Below are positions 16,228 to 25,094 of a DNA stretch of 64,000 bases, in pieces. The stretch is taken from positions 1,178,001 to 1,242,000 of the forward strand of contig NZ_CP090177.1 in the NCBI RefSeq assembly GCF_042214795.1. Direction: 5' to 3'. Each line of letters starts with the position of its first letter. Position 1 is the first letter of the stretch. A program made the translations under genes and the position numbers. This DNA is from Arcobacter iocasae (lineage in GTDB: Bacteria; Campylobacterota; Campylobacteria; Campylobacterales; Arcobacteraceae). The notes under the pieces are model-generated. The model was given only the letters and a program-made list of their open reading frames with translations, was not told the DNA's origin and ran no database searches.

Positions 16228-17733
16228 CTATTTTTCCAATGTAATATCTGATAAGAAATAATTTATTTCAAAAGGGTCTACTTTTAAATTTTTTATTCTT
16301 TTATTTGAAACTACACTAAGTTCTGACCAAGAAACAGGAATAACTGGTAAATCATCATATAAAATCTGAGTGATTTTATTATGCAAATCCTTATTATCTT
16401 TTTTTCTTAATTGAGTCAAATATTTAAACATATTTTCATTCGTCCAATTCATTGCTCCCCAATCTGATCCATTTCTTCCATAATCTTGAAGTAGTGTTCC
16501 TAGTGGATTTGGAATTAAGGCAAGGTTTCTACTCATAAGTGCCAAGTCTAAAGTGCCATCTCTATGTTTTCTTATTATCTCTGTATAACTATCAATTAAA
16601 ACTTTTACATCAATACCTACTTCTTTTAATTGTGATTGAATTGCAGTAGCTAAAACAGGAAGATCAGGTCTATTGGGATAAGTATTTAAAGAAATCTCAA
16701 ATTTTTTATTATCTTTATATCTATATCCATCAGATTTTAATTTCCAACCAGCTTTTTCTAAAAGTTTATTTGCTTCTGTAATATTTTGCTTTATTGGTTT
16801 AATATTTGAGTTATTCCATAATTTCATTGATGGTGGGAAAAGTTGATTAGCAGCTAAGTTTTCATTTTTTAAAATAATTTTAGCCATATTTTCTCTATCT
16901 AAGGCAAGGCTAATTGCTCTTCTTACATTAATATCTTTTAGGAAAAATGAACCAAGATTAACTTTTAATAGTTTTGATCTAGGAATAGTTACAATTGTTG
17001 TATTCAATGTTGGATTATTTTTCAAAGATTTTAAAGAAATAGGAAGTAGTGAATAAGCAATATCTGCTTCGTGACTTTTTATCATAAGTGATCTTGTTTC
17101 ACCTTTTCCAACAGATAAATAGGTAATATCTTTGATATTCGCTTTACCCTTCCACCATTTATCAAATCTTGTAAGCTTAATTTTTAATGGAGCTGTTAAA
17201 CTTTTTATTTTATAAGCTCCTGTACCAATGATTTCTTTTATTTTCCCATTTTTTTCAAAAGAGTTTTTTGATAAAATAATAGTGCTATAGTGTGCAAAAT
17301 ATGCTGGTAAAGCACTAAATTGTGAACTTAACTTTATTTGCAAAGTATTATTAACCGCTTGAATACTTTCGATAGGAAGATATCTTAAAATACTATTCTT
17401 TAATAGATTCTCTCTATTTAAATTGTACTCAACAGTTTTTGCACTTAGTTTTGTTCCATCTTGGAATTTAACATTCTCCCGAATATCAAACTTCCAAAGT
17501 AAACCATCTTTTGATACATCCCAACTTTTAGCTAAATTTGGAATTAAATCACCATTTCCATCTATTGATACTAATGTCTCCGCAACTTGCATTCTTGAAA
17601 AGATAAAACCAGATTGTGCTGGTTCAATACCAGATATTTCCCAAGCTCCTATAACTTTAATCTCTTTTGCTTCTAGAGATAAGAATACAAAAAATGTTAA
17701 TATAAATGATTTTAATATGCTACTTTTTAACAT
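16228..17733 (-). CDS. ABC transporter solute-binding protein (SBP family 5; NikA/NikZ-like)
   Basis: A periplasmic binding protein of 501 residues. The signal peptide ends near LSLEA-K (residue 22-23). The SBP_bac_5 body is recognisable from AETLVSIDGNGDLIPNLAKSW, VKFQDGTKLSAKTVEYNL, GTGAYKI, RRAISLALDRENM and the C-terminal NPLGTLLQDYGRNGSDWGAMNW. Family members carry peptides, nickel chelates or metallophores. The neighbouring NikK/NikL-like proteins and MOMP-like porin favour nickel, as in Campylobacter NikZ, but the ligand cannot be read from sequence. AAGGAG precedes the ATG by 10 nt. First gene of the four-gene transporter unit. Confidence 0.88.
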   Translation of the reverse strand: MLKSSILKSFILTFFVFLSLEAKEIKVIGAWEISGIEPAQSGFIFSRMQVAETLVSIDGNGDLIPNLAKSWDVSKDGLLWKFDIRENVKFQDGTKLSAKTVEYNLNRENLLKNSILRYLPIESIQAVNNTLQIKLSSQFSALPAYFAHYSTIILSKNSFEKNGKIKEIIGTGAYKIKSLTAPLKIKLTRFDKWWKGKANIKDITYLSVGKGETRSLMIKSHEADIAYSLLPISLKSLKNNPTLNTTIVTIPRSKLLKVNLGSFFLKDINVRRAISLALDRENMAKIILKNENLAANQLFPPSMKLWNNSNIKPIKQNITEANKLLEKAGWKLKSDGYRYKDNKKFEISLNTYPNRPDLPVLATAIQSQLKEVGIDVKVLIDSYTEIIRKHRDGTLDLALMSRNLALIPNPLGTLLQDYGRNGSDWGAMNWTNENMFKYLTQLRKKDNKDLHNKITQILYDDLPVIPVSWSELSVVSNKRIKNLKVDPFEINYFLSDITLEK

Positions 17734-17838
17734 AAATAATTTTCTCCTTTTTTATAAATGCAACTAAGTCGCATTTTTTTGGATTTTAGTTTAATAACCT
17801 TAATATATTATTAACTTTTACTTCTTCAATGAAAATAA

Positions 17839-18063
17839 AAGGCTAAAGATATATTAAAAACAAAAGAAATAGAGAAATAGGGTGGCTCAAGTGATTTTGA
17901 TGAAGTTACAGATAATCAAACAAGAAATAAATATATAGTATAGGCATATGAACAAGGCTATTCATAGTATGTAATGCTAAAATTATTGGAATATCTCAGC
18001 CAGCAAGCAGCAGTTAATAAGATAATTAGTAGAATAGGTGATAAAGTTATCGTTATCACCTAA
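17839..18063 (+). pseudogene. Decayed plus-strand reading frame interrupted only by TAG codons
   Basis: The 350-bp spacer between the binding-protein and porin genes contains a plus-strand frame of 75 codons with protein-like composition. Pieces read AKDILKTKEIEK, GGSSDFDEVTDNQT, AYEQGYS, YVMLKLLEYLSQQAAVNK and ISRIGDKVIVIT. It is interrupted at 17878, 17941 and 17965, each time by TAG, and ends at TAA 18061. The stop is embedded beside a hairpin and T-tract, as for a true gene end. I cannot name the family. It may be the tail of a lost gene. The rest of the spacer is AT-rich and shows nothing else. Confidence 0.3.
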
Positions 18064-18074
18064 CCCTTTTTTTT
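18036..18074 (+). terminator. Rho-independent terminator in the porin/binding-protein spacer
   Basis: A 9-bp stem (AGGTGATAA with TTATCACCT) with an 8-nt loop is followed by AACCC and a T8 tract on the plus strand. No intact plus-strand gene precedes it, only the decayed frame at 17839-18063. The stem could also serve the porin transcript on the minus strand, but the T-tract is on the plus side. Confidence 0.65.
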
Positions 18075-18083
18075 CTTTTTTTA

Positions 18084-19220
18084 TTAGAAAGAGTATTGAA
18101 TGTTAAGTCTTCCTACCATTCCTGTACCTTCCCCTTTTGTTTCTAATGTACCATATCTTACATATGTAACTAGATTTTTAGACATTTTATATTTTACTTG
18201 TCCAAAAATATTTGTTAAATCTTTTGTATCAGCTCGTGAATGTGATCCATAATTAGCATTAGAGTAAAATAACCCTAAATTAACTTTTTTTGCTACATCT
18301 ACATCTCCACTAATATATGTATATGCTGCATCTGCATCATTTGAAGCAGTAACTCTCCATGCATAATCCATGTTAGTTTTTGCACTTGAATCTATAGATA
18401 CTTTTCCACCTTCTTTATCTGTCTCACCATATGCAGTAAATACAGAAAATATTCCTTTACTTGCCATTAATCCTAATTGCCATAAACTATTATCTTGACT
18501 ACTGTTATCCAAATCCAATGAAGTATGTCTTGCAAAAGGAGATATATTTACCCCTGAAATATCATAGCTTCCAGCAAGTCCAACAGGATAAGTATCAAAA
18601 GTATCACTTAAATCAGCATATGCAACATCTAAAGTTAAACCTGCAAATGAAGTTGTTGCTCCAATCATGGTAAAGTTTTCTGAGCCATCTATTCCTATAA
18701 TACCATTCCATGTACTAATATCAGCAGTATTAAAATTTGTTTGATTGAAGTACGCAGCTGAAAGAGTCACATAATCAGTAGTATAAACTGAATATACCCC
18801 AGAACCAGTATTCTCATCTCCTAATGAATCTCTTGATATAGTCCATGGAGAAACAACTGCTTGTTTTCCTAATATAACAGATAAATTTTCAGAGCCTAAA
18901 TATGTAAAATTTGCTTCTAAAAGCTCAACATCTACATTTTTATTAGCCTCATTCCCTGTGTTACTTGCAAAGTCTTCTGCTAAAAATCTTGTATTAACTT
19001 TTATGTCATCATTCATTTTTGTAGATAAATTTAATGCTGCTTTATAAAAGTTTTCAGTCTTTCCCGCACCTTTATCTGATTCATAATCATTGTATCTATA
19101 AGAAATAGTTCCCGACACATCTACATTTTTAATAGCTTCTGCTAAATTCTTTCCACTTGCACTTGAAGAAAGAATAACAAGTGCACCAATTAAACTTAAT
19201 TTTTAAATATTTGCTCTCAT
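18084..19220 (-). pseudogene. MOMP-like outer-membrane porin with nonsense codon in the signal peptide
   Basis: The protein pattern is that of the Campylobacter major outer-membrane porin: signal peptide KLSLIGALVILSSSAS, then LAEAIKNVDVSGTISYRY, many amphipathic strands and the terminal aromatic residue (NIQYSF). The natural start is ATG 19220 behind AAGGA, but codon 6 is TAA (19205-19203), so the message reads MRANI and then stops. Downstream, the first in-frame alternative start is a GTG at 19118, which omits the signal peptide and would leave the barrel in the cytosol. The rest of the frame (over 370 codons) is intact, so the lesion is recent, a sequencing error, or suppressed. It sits between NikL-like and binding-protein genes. 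Confidence 0.75.
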
Positions 19221-19342
19221 TACGATCCTTGTGGTAATATAATATTGTTATTAGTATTAAAAGTATAATTAAAAATCGTTAAATTATGGTTAATATTTGT
19301 GGTTAATATTTATACAATTTACTTAATTTTAATAATATTCAC

Positions 19343-19783
19343 CTATTTAGCAATATTTCCTTTCCTATTTTTAAATAAGATAATAATTCCAAATATTCCT
19401 AGAAGAAATCCAAGTGCACTTAATATTTTCATATATCTATCATATGGTACTTTTTCATATGATTTTACTTGAAAATTTTTATCAATATTGATTTTAAAAT
19501 CTTTAAGATGTGCGCCATGACTACTTGGAACATTTATCTTAACTCTCCATTCACCATGAGAATCAGGCATAAAAGCAAAATTTCCATTTACATCTGTTTT
19601 ACCCTTTGTAAAAGCAAGAGATGCGTCTGGTGCATATATGGTTATTGCTGCATTACTTATAGCTATATTGTTTGGTGCCGTTACTCTTATTCCTATTGCA
19701 CCATCAACTACTTCATAAAAAACACCATGTGCAAAAAGTGAAACATTTAATAAAATTGCACCTAAAAATATTTTCATATTCAT
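19343..19783 (-). CDS. NikL-like exported protein with C-terminal membrane anchor
   Basis: A 146-residue protein with a signal peptide (residues 1-18, ending LFA), a carboxypeptidase-regulatory or Ig-like domain (VTAPNNIAISNAAITIY, GKTDVNGNFAFMPDSHGEWRV) and one C-terminal helix (SALGFLLGIFGIIILF) with a basic tail. This organisation resembles NikL, an accessory component of nickel transporters. Cleavage after LFA would leave histidine as the first mature residue, and HGE and SHGAH add further histidines. It begins 1 bp after the DUF4198 gene stop, so the two are coupled. Metal specificity is inference. Confidence 0.65.
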   Translation of the reverse strand: MNMKIFLGAILLNVSLFAHGVFYEVVDGAIGIRVTAPNNIAISNAAITIYAPDASLAFTKGKTDVNGNFAFMPDSHGEWRVKINVPSSHGAHLKDFKINIDKNFQVKSYEKVPYDRYMKILSALGFLLGIFGIIILFKNRKGNIAK

Positions 19784-19784
19784 A

Positions 19785-20480
19785 TTATTTTACTTCAAAT
19801 GAAATACTACTTTGTAAAGTAATACCATTTACATTAGCATCATTTATTTGTTCACCATAATAAACCGCTGCAATTATTTGTAAACCTTTATTTTTCACAG
19901 GTACATTTGCTATTCCAAATTTATTTGTTTTGATATCTAAATTTTCATAATCAGAAGTTTCAATACCTGCATTTTCAAAAGCTTTTCCATCTTTTATTAC
20001 AAGTATAGGAATAGTTTGTCCTGCTTTGATTTTAAGTGGATTAATTAATGGAATTACCTCTATTTTCATTCCAATTGGTTGTAGAAACTCTTCACTCCAG
20101 TCAAAATATCTTTTTCCATATTTTATGCTTTTTAAACTTCCGTAAACTATTCCTTTATATTTAGAGGGTTCTTTAATATTTTTAAATCCATCTTCTCCTT
20201 CAACCCAATAGCCTGCATCAAATGTAAGTGCAATCATTGAAGGTTTTTTAGCAGTTAAAAGTGTAGTATCTTTTGAATAATCAATTCCAGTTTTGATTTT
20301 TTGATTATTTATATCATAAGCAGTTGCACCTTTGAGTTGTTTTGGTGCAAATTTTTGAAAATGCCCATGAGCCCAGAATTCAGCTTTATAGGTGTTGTTT
20401 AGTGCTTTTTTTGCAGTTATTTGATGTGCAAACATTGATGTAGTTGCAACAAGTAATAATGTCATTGTTAATTTTTTCAT
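19785..20480 (-). CDS. DUF4198 periplasmic protein (NikK-like)
   Basis: A 231-residue exported protein of the DUF4198 family, associated with nickel or cobalt uptake as NikK. The signal peptide ends at TTSMFA, so the mature chain would start with HQI. The family segment FWAHGHFQKFAPKQLKGATAYD contains more histidines, and the C-terminal half is beta-rich with the transthyretin-like PVKNKGLQIIAAVYYG. It is the first gene of the minus-strand series NikK-like, NikL-like, porin, binding protein, permeases, ATPase. All fit metal uptake from outer membrane to cytosol. Confidence 0.75.
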   Translation of the reverse strand: MKKLTMTLLLVATTSMFAHQITAKKALNNTYKAEFWAHGHFQKFAPKQLKGATAYDINNQKIKTGIDYSKDTTLLTAKKPSMIALTFDAGYWVEGEDGFKNIKEPSKYKGIVYGSLKSIKYGKRYFDWSEEFLQPIGMKIEVIPLINPLKIKAGQTIPILVIKDGKAFENAGIETSDYENLDIKTNKFGIANVPVKNKGLQIIAAVYYGEQINDANVNGITLQSSISFEVK

Positions 20481-20631
20481 TTATTTCCCTTTATTTTAGT
20501 AAAGAGATTGTAAAGCAATTATAATAAACAACATATAATAATTTTATACGCTTATGTATTTTTAGTACAGAACTGGGAAAAGACTAAGTCAAGATAAATA
20601 AACCTAGCCTTTTTATTTTTAGATATTTATA

Positions 20632-23157
20632 TCAAGACCTATTATCTATTTTTATACTATCTTTTCCATGAAACTCTTTTTCATCTGCATCTGAAACTAT
20701 TCTTTTAGATATGATATCAGTTTCCCTTGCAACTTCATTTGTATTTTGAGCGATTGAAGCATTTTCTTGGGTTTGTTTATCCAAAGAGGCAACTGTTTGT
20801 GTTATTTGTGAGATTCCAGCTTGTTGTTCTTTTGAAGATGTAGAAACTAGTTGAATCAGTTCTATAGTATTATTAATATTAGAACTTAGTTTCGTATAAC
20901 CATCAATCATAGTGTCTGCAATATTTTTACCCTCATTTGCTTTTATATTTGCATTTTCAACTAAGTTTTTAATCTCTTTTGCTGCTTCTGTTGATCTATT
21001 TGCTAAGTTTCTTACTTCTTGAGCAACAACAGCGAATCCTTTTCCAGCTTCTCCTGCAGTCGCTGCTTCAACGGCTGCATTAAGAGATAAAATATTTGTT
21101 TGGAAAGCTATTTGGTCTATTACTGTTATTGCTTCATTTATGGCTGTTACTTGGCTATTTATTTCATCCATAGCTAAGGTTGTTTTTTTAGCTAGTTCTT
21201 CTCCTTTTTCAACAGAGTCATTTACCTCTTGAGAATAATCAGCCATTTTCTGTACATTTTCATTATTTGATAAAAGATTACTATTTATCTCTTCCAAAGC
21301 AGCGGATGTCTCTTCAATAGACGCAGCAGCAGAGTTTGTATTTCTTGATAAAGTAGCAACACCTTCAATTAATACATTAGAACTTTGATCAAGTTTCATA
21401 CCATTTGTTTTATTATCAATCAACATATTTGTTATAGAATCACCTAAATTATTAACACCATTCGCTAGTTGTAGTAACTGTTCTTTAAGACCTGTTGTAC
21501 TTACTTTTTCTAAGTAGTGGTAGTTTGTATATTTGTCTAATACACTTAAAATATTATTGATATTTAGTTCAAGATTATCTGCCATCTTATTTAGTACACT
21601 TTTCAATTGACTTAATGATGGATTTAAAGAATCAGATTGAATTCTTTTATTTAAATCACCTTTTTCAAATCCAGATAAAACATTTACAATTTCATCTATC
21701 AATTCTCTATCTTTTTCAATTCCTACTTTTGTTCTATTGATATTTTCATTTACAACTTTTGACATTTTACCAAGTTCATCTTCACTACTATCATCCAAAT
21801 AATCAATCTGTTTTGTTTCGTTATTTAGATATTTGAAAAATGAAATTATCCCATTTTCAAAGTTTTTAAGGGGTTTTAAAATAGTATTTCTTAAAAAAGT
21901 TATTGATATACCTATTATTACGATTAGAACTATTACAGATATAATCATTAAGGTAATATTTAAATTAAAAATATCTTTTAAAGCTTCATCTTCTTGTATT
22001 TGAGAAATAATTGCCCATTGTTTATCAAATACTTTTATTCCTGTATAAGCAGTAAGTACATCATTACCTTTGTTATCAACTGTAATACCTACTCCTGTTT
22101 TATTTTTTAGTGCTTCTTTTATCAAATCATTTTTAATTTCATATAAAGAAATAGTTGTACTAGAACTTTTCACACTTTTATTATCTATATTTTTAATAAA
22201 TCGGTGATTACTTCTCATCTTATAATCACTTCCTAAAAGATAACTAATACCTGTATCTCCTAAACCTGACTCCTCATATTTTCCTTCAAAATTCATAATT
22301 TTATCTATAGAAGCGGGTGATAACTCTATGATTAAATTTCCTATTCTTCTATTTTCACTATTAAAAACAGGTGATGCCAAAAAAGATGCAGGCATGTTAT
22401 AACTTGGCTCAAAAGGTTTAAAATCAGAAAAAACAACTTTCCCTTTTTCAAGTTTATATGCTTCTTCATTTACTTTTGCTAATGCACTATTTGAATAAAC
22501 TCCCTCTTTCAAGTTTGTACCAAAATTTTTTTCTTTAGCAGTTGTATAAACCACATTTCCCATCATATCAACTAAAACAACATCATACAGTGAAAATTTT
22601 TCTAATAAGGTATTAAATGTAGGATGAAATCTCATGTGAGCAAAAGTGTAGTTATTAAGGAATAAAGTTGTTTGACTCATCTTATTTTTTTCGCCAATTT
22701 TAGCTTCATTTTTTATGATATAAATGTATTGAGCCATAAGTCCATTTTTGTTTTTAGGTAAATACTCTTCAAGAGCTCTTTTTTTAGGAACATTTGGTAA
22801 ATCAAAATTAATTTTATTTACATATGAATTTTTATAATGCTCTAAAATCTCTTTTTTTACTTCATCAATATTTTCAACATCATTCCCAATTGTATAAAAC
22901 CCTCTTATAAGATTTTTCATTGCTTCTTGAGTAGAAGCTGAGTTTGCAGTGGATACCAATAATCCTTCGATTGTTTTAAAATAATCAGAGATATGTTGTT
23001 GTTTTGCAGAAACAATTGATTTTAACTGATTTAATTTTTCATTTTCAGTATTTGTTGTACTTTTATACGCCGTAATTACCAAAATAATTGAAGAAAGTAG
23101 AATTAAACTTATTATAATAAGACTTATAAGTTTAAAATTGATTGTCAATTTTTTCAT
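20632..23157 (-). CDS. Methyl-accepting chemotaxis protein with dCache-type sensor
   Basis: An 841-residue inner-membrane chemoreceptor. The first helix is near residues 7-30 (LISLIIISLILLSSIIL). A large periplasmic sensor (about 35-390) looks like a dCache domain: DVVLVDMMGNVVYTT, NRRIGNLIIELSP, LTAYTGIKVFDKQWAIISQI. The second helix follows at IMISVIVLIVIIG-like sequence, then HAMP-like linkers and the cytoplasmic coiled coil. The signalling tip is AFQTNILSLNAAVEAA followed by AGKGFAVVAQEVRNLANRS. I chose ATG 23157 because AAGGA lies 9 nt upstream; the in-frame ATG at 23196 has no ribosome site. Ligand unknown. Monocistronic. Confidence 0.92.
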   Translation of the reverse strand: MKKLTINFKLISLIIISLILLSSIILVITAYKSTTNTENEKLNQLKSIVSAKQQHISDYFKTIEGLLVSTANSASTQEAMKNLIRGFYTIGNDVENIDEVKKEILEHYKNSYVNKINFDLPNVPKKRALEEYLPKNKNGLMAQYIYIIKNEAKIGEKNKMSQTTLFLNNYTFAHMRFHPTFNTLLEKFSLYDVVLVDMMGNVVYTTAKEKNFGTNLKEGVYSNSALAKVNEEAYKLEKGKVVFSDFKPFEPSYNMPASFLASPVFNSENRRIGNLIIELSPASIDKIMNFEGKYEESGLGDTGISYLLGSDYKMRSNHRFIKNIDNKSVKSSSTTISLYEIKNDLIKEALKNKTGVGITVDNKGNDVLTAYTGIKVFDKQWAIISQIQEDEALKDIFNLNITLMIISVIVLIVIIGISITFLRNTILKPLKNFENGIISFFKYLNNETKQIDYLDDSSEDELGKMSKVVNENINRTKVGIEKDRELIDEIVNVLSGFEKGDLNKRIQSDSLNPSLSQLKSVLNKMADNLELNINNILSVLDKYTNYHYLEKVSTTGLKEQLLQLANGVNNLGDSITNMLIDNKTNGMKLDQSSNVLIEGVATLSRNTNSAAASIEETSAALEEINSNLLSNNENVQKMADYSQEVNDSVEKGEELAKKTTLAMDEINSQVTAINEAITVIDQIAFQTNILSLNAAVEAATAGEAGKGFAVVAQEVRNLANRSTEAAKEIKNLVENANIKANEGKNIADTMIDGYTKLSSNINNTIELIQLVSTSSKEQQAGISQITQTVASLDKQTQENASIAQNTNEVARETDIISKRIVSDADEKEFHGKDSIKIDNRS

Positions 23158-23468
23158 TGAATATAATCCTTTTCGCATGTAATTATTTATTTTCATTCAA
23201 TTATTACTAAAGACTGTATTCAAATAGTATCTTTATGATTTATTTTTGTTATTTCTTATTTAAAGAGAAAATAATAGAAGAAAAAACTTGTAAGATGGAA
23301 CGAAGGCGAAATTTTTGATGAAAAATAGTAAATTCTGTGTACTAAGTGAGTGCTAATGGAGAAAAAGAATTTCATACCTTTGTACACCAATCTAAGAATC
23401 TTTTAAACTCAATAAACTTAAGTCTATCTGTGATAATATGGCCTCCAAAATTTATCATAAGGTAAAAC
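23158..23468. other. Spacer with weak traces of a lost minus-strand gene
   Basis: This 311-bp spacer lies between the divergent chemoreceptor and membrane-protein genes and must hold both promoters. On the minus strand, 23376-23465 reads as a short open frame ending FIEFKRFLDWCTKV before TGA. It could be the C-terminal stub of a lost regulator (LysR-like ends look similar), but the match is weak. I see no RNA gene or clear operator. Confidence 0.25.
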
Positions 23469-25094
23469 TTGCATAAAATAATAACTATAGTACTAGTTCT
23501 CATTGGTTCATCTATTATTCTTTATTCACTATATTTTATTATTGTTCAGCAAATAAAAGCGTATAAGAATCCTAACAAAAAAATAAACTATCCAGATTTA
23601 GAAAATAATTGTAAATTAATAAATGAACGAGAAGCAAATTTAAAAGAAAAATTATATTTCCAAAATATTACAGGTGGATTTTTTGTAACTCTTTTTATTA
23701 TCTCTTTTATTATTTTTATTATTTTATTAGATTTCTATTCTGCAAAATATTCATTAACTTTTCTTTTTATAGCAACAGCATTTTTATATTTAAACCTATT
23801 TAGTGATTTAAAAAAAGTTGGAAAAGTTAGTAAAAAAGTTAGAAAACTTGAAGGGAAAGTAAAATTTACTTGGCTAGCCCAAACTATAGCTAACAGACCA
23901 GCAAGGATGGTAAAATATTTACTCATTGAAAAAGAAGCATATTATATTCCCCCTATGCTTACGATGCCTAAATCAAAAACAGATATGATAGTTGAAATAT
24001 ATGATAATAAAGAAATTATTAGTATCAATGATCAAAAACCATTAGATAATATTGAGATAGATACATTAAGAAATAATAAACTTTATCACAAAGTCATTGC
24101 TATTACTTTTTTAATAATAACTATATTATCTTTTGTATTACTTTATCATAGTATGTATACTAATGTATCTATGAGAATGCTTTTACTTGATAAAAAAGAA
24201 ATGGAATATATTAATGCAAATTCAATTAGAAACAATCCACCAAAAATTGGACAAAGAATCGATATCTCAGGATATAGACTTTGTAAAGTGCCATATTGTC
24301 AACAATTTTTACTTTTAGATAAAAACTTTGAATATAAATTTGATAATGATATAAAAAAACTTTTTGATTTTAATAAAGAAAATATTTTTTTCCGTCGTCT
24401 TTTTTATAGTAAATTTAATAAGTATTCACATCCCTTCAAACACAAAACCAAACTCTTGAATATTCAAGAATACCTACAAATATTAGAAAAGCTAAGAAAT
24501 TATAAATTTGATGCTATTACTTATGAAACCAATGGTTATATTATTAAAAATCAAAATCAAATCAATGAGTATTATACTTTTTTCACTAATTTATGTGAGA
24601 AACAAAAAACGCAATGTACACAAGACAATTCCCTTGATATTTATTACAGTTCTAATAATTATAACTATATTGCTAAAAATAGAAAAATTATATTAGAAAA
24701 TATTTTGTTAAATGAAAGACAAAAAATCATAAATAAAATCAATAAATATCTTGACGAAAGTAATAATCAAGTAAATATTAAATACCTCGAGAATTATTCA
24801 TTTGAAAAAAATACTGATTTAAATGTAAAAAATTATGATGATTTTATTGCACAATTTCAAAACAATATTACAAAAGTTTATTCTATAAAGTTTATAGTTT
24901 ATGATTATCAAGAAAAAGCTATCAATGGCAACAAAAATTATTATATAACCGTAATAGATAATTTAGATGATGAAGAAATATTAGATTTCCAACTAATATT
25001 TTTATATTTGTCTATTTTAGTAATTTTAACATTAACACATCTATTTTTATTTTATATAAATAAAAAACCTTTAAAAAAAGTTCACTTAAAATAA
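23469..25094 (+). CDS. Multi-pass membrane protein, tentatively IgaA/UmoB-like
   Basis: A 541-residue protein. Helices lie at about 3-27, 70-88, 92-112, 213-232 and 515-535, with a large extracytoplasmic region between the last two that contains conserved-looking cysteines (GYRLCKVPYCQQF; LCEKQKTQC). The layout, and the segment PKIGQRIDISGYRLC resembling RVGDTLRISGTGMC of E. coli IgaA, suggest an IgaA/UmoB relative, a brake on the Rcs envelope-stress relay. No Rcs genes are in view, so the role is open. The start is a TTG behind AAGG; no ATG is available nearby. The 3' end overlaps the convergent coiled-coil gene by 9 bp. Confidence 0.55.
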   Translation: MHKIITIVLVLIGSSIILYSLYFIIVQQIKAYKNPNKKINYPDLENNCKLINEREANLKEKLYFQNITGGFFVTLFIISFIIFIILLDFYSAKYSLTFLFIATAFLYLNLFSDLKKVGKVSKKVRKLEGKVKFTWLAQTIANRPARMVKYLLIEKEAYYIPPMLTMPKSKTDMIVEIYDNKEIISINDQKPLDNIEIDTLRNNKLYHKVIAITFLIITILSFVLLYHSMYTNVSMRMLLLDKKEMEYINANSIRNNPPKIGQRIDISGYRLCKVPYCQQFLLLDKNFEYKFDNDIKKLFDFNKENIFFRRLFYSKFNKYSHPFKHKTKLLNIQEYLQILEKLRNYKFDAITYETNGYIIKNQNQINEYYTFFTNLCEKQKTQCTQDNSLDIYYSSNNYNYIAKNRKIILENILLNERQKIINKINKYLDESNNQVNIKYLENYSFEKNTDLNVKNYDDFIAQFQNNITKVYSIKFIVYDYQEKAINGNKNYYITVIDNLDDEEILDFQLIFLYLSILVILTLTHLFLFYINKKPLKKVHLK

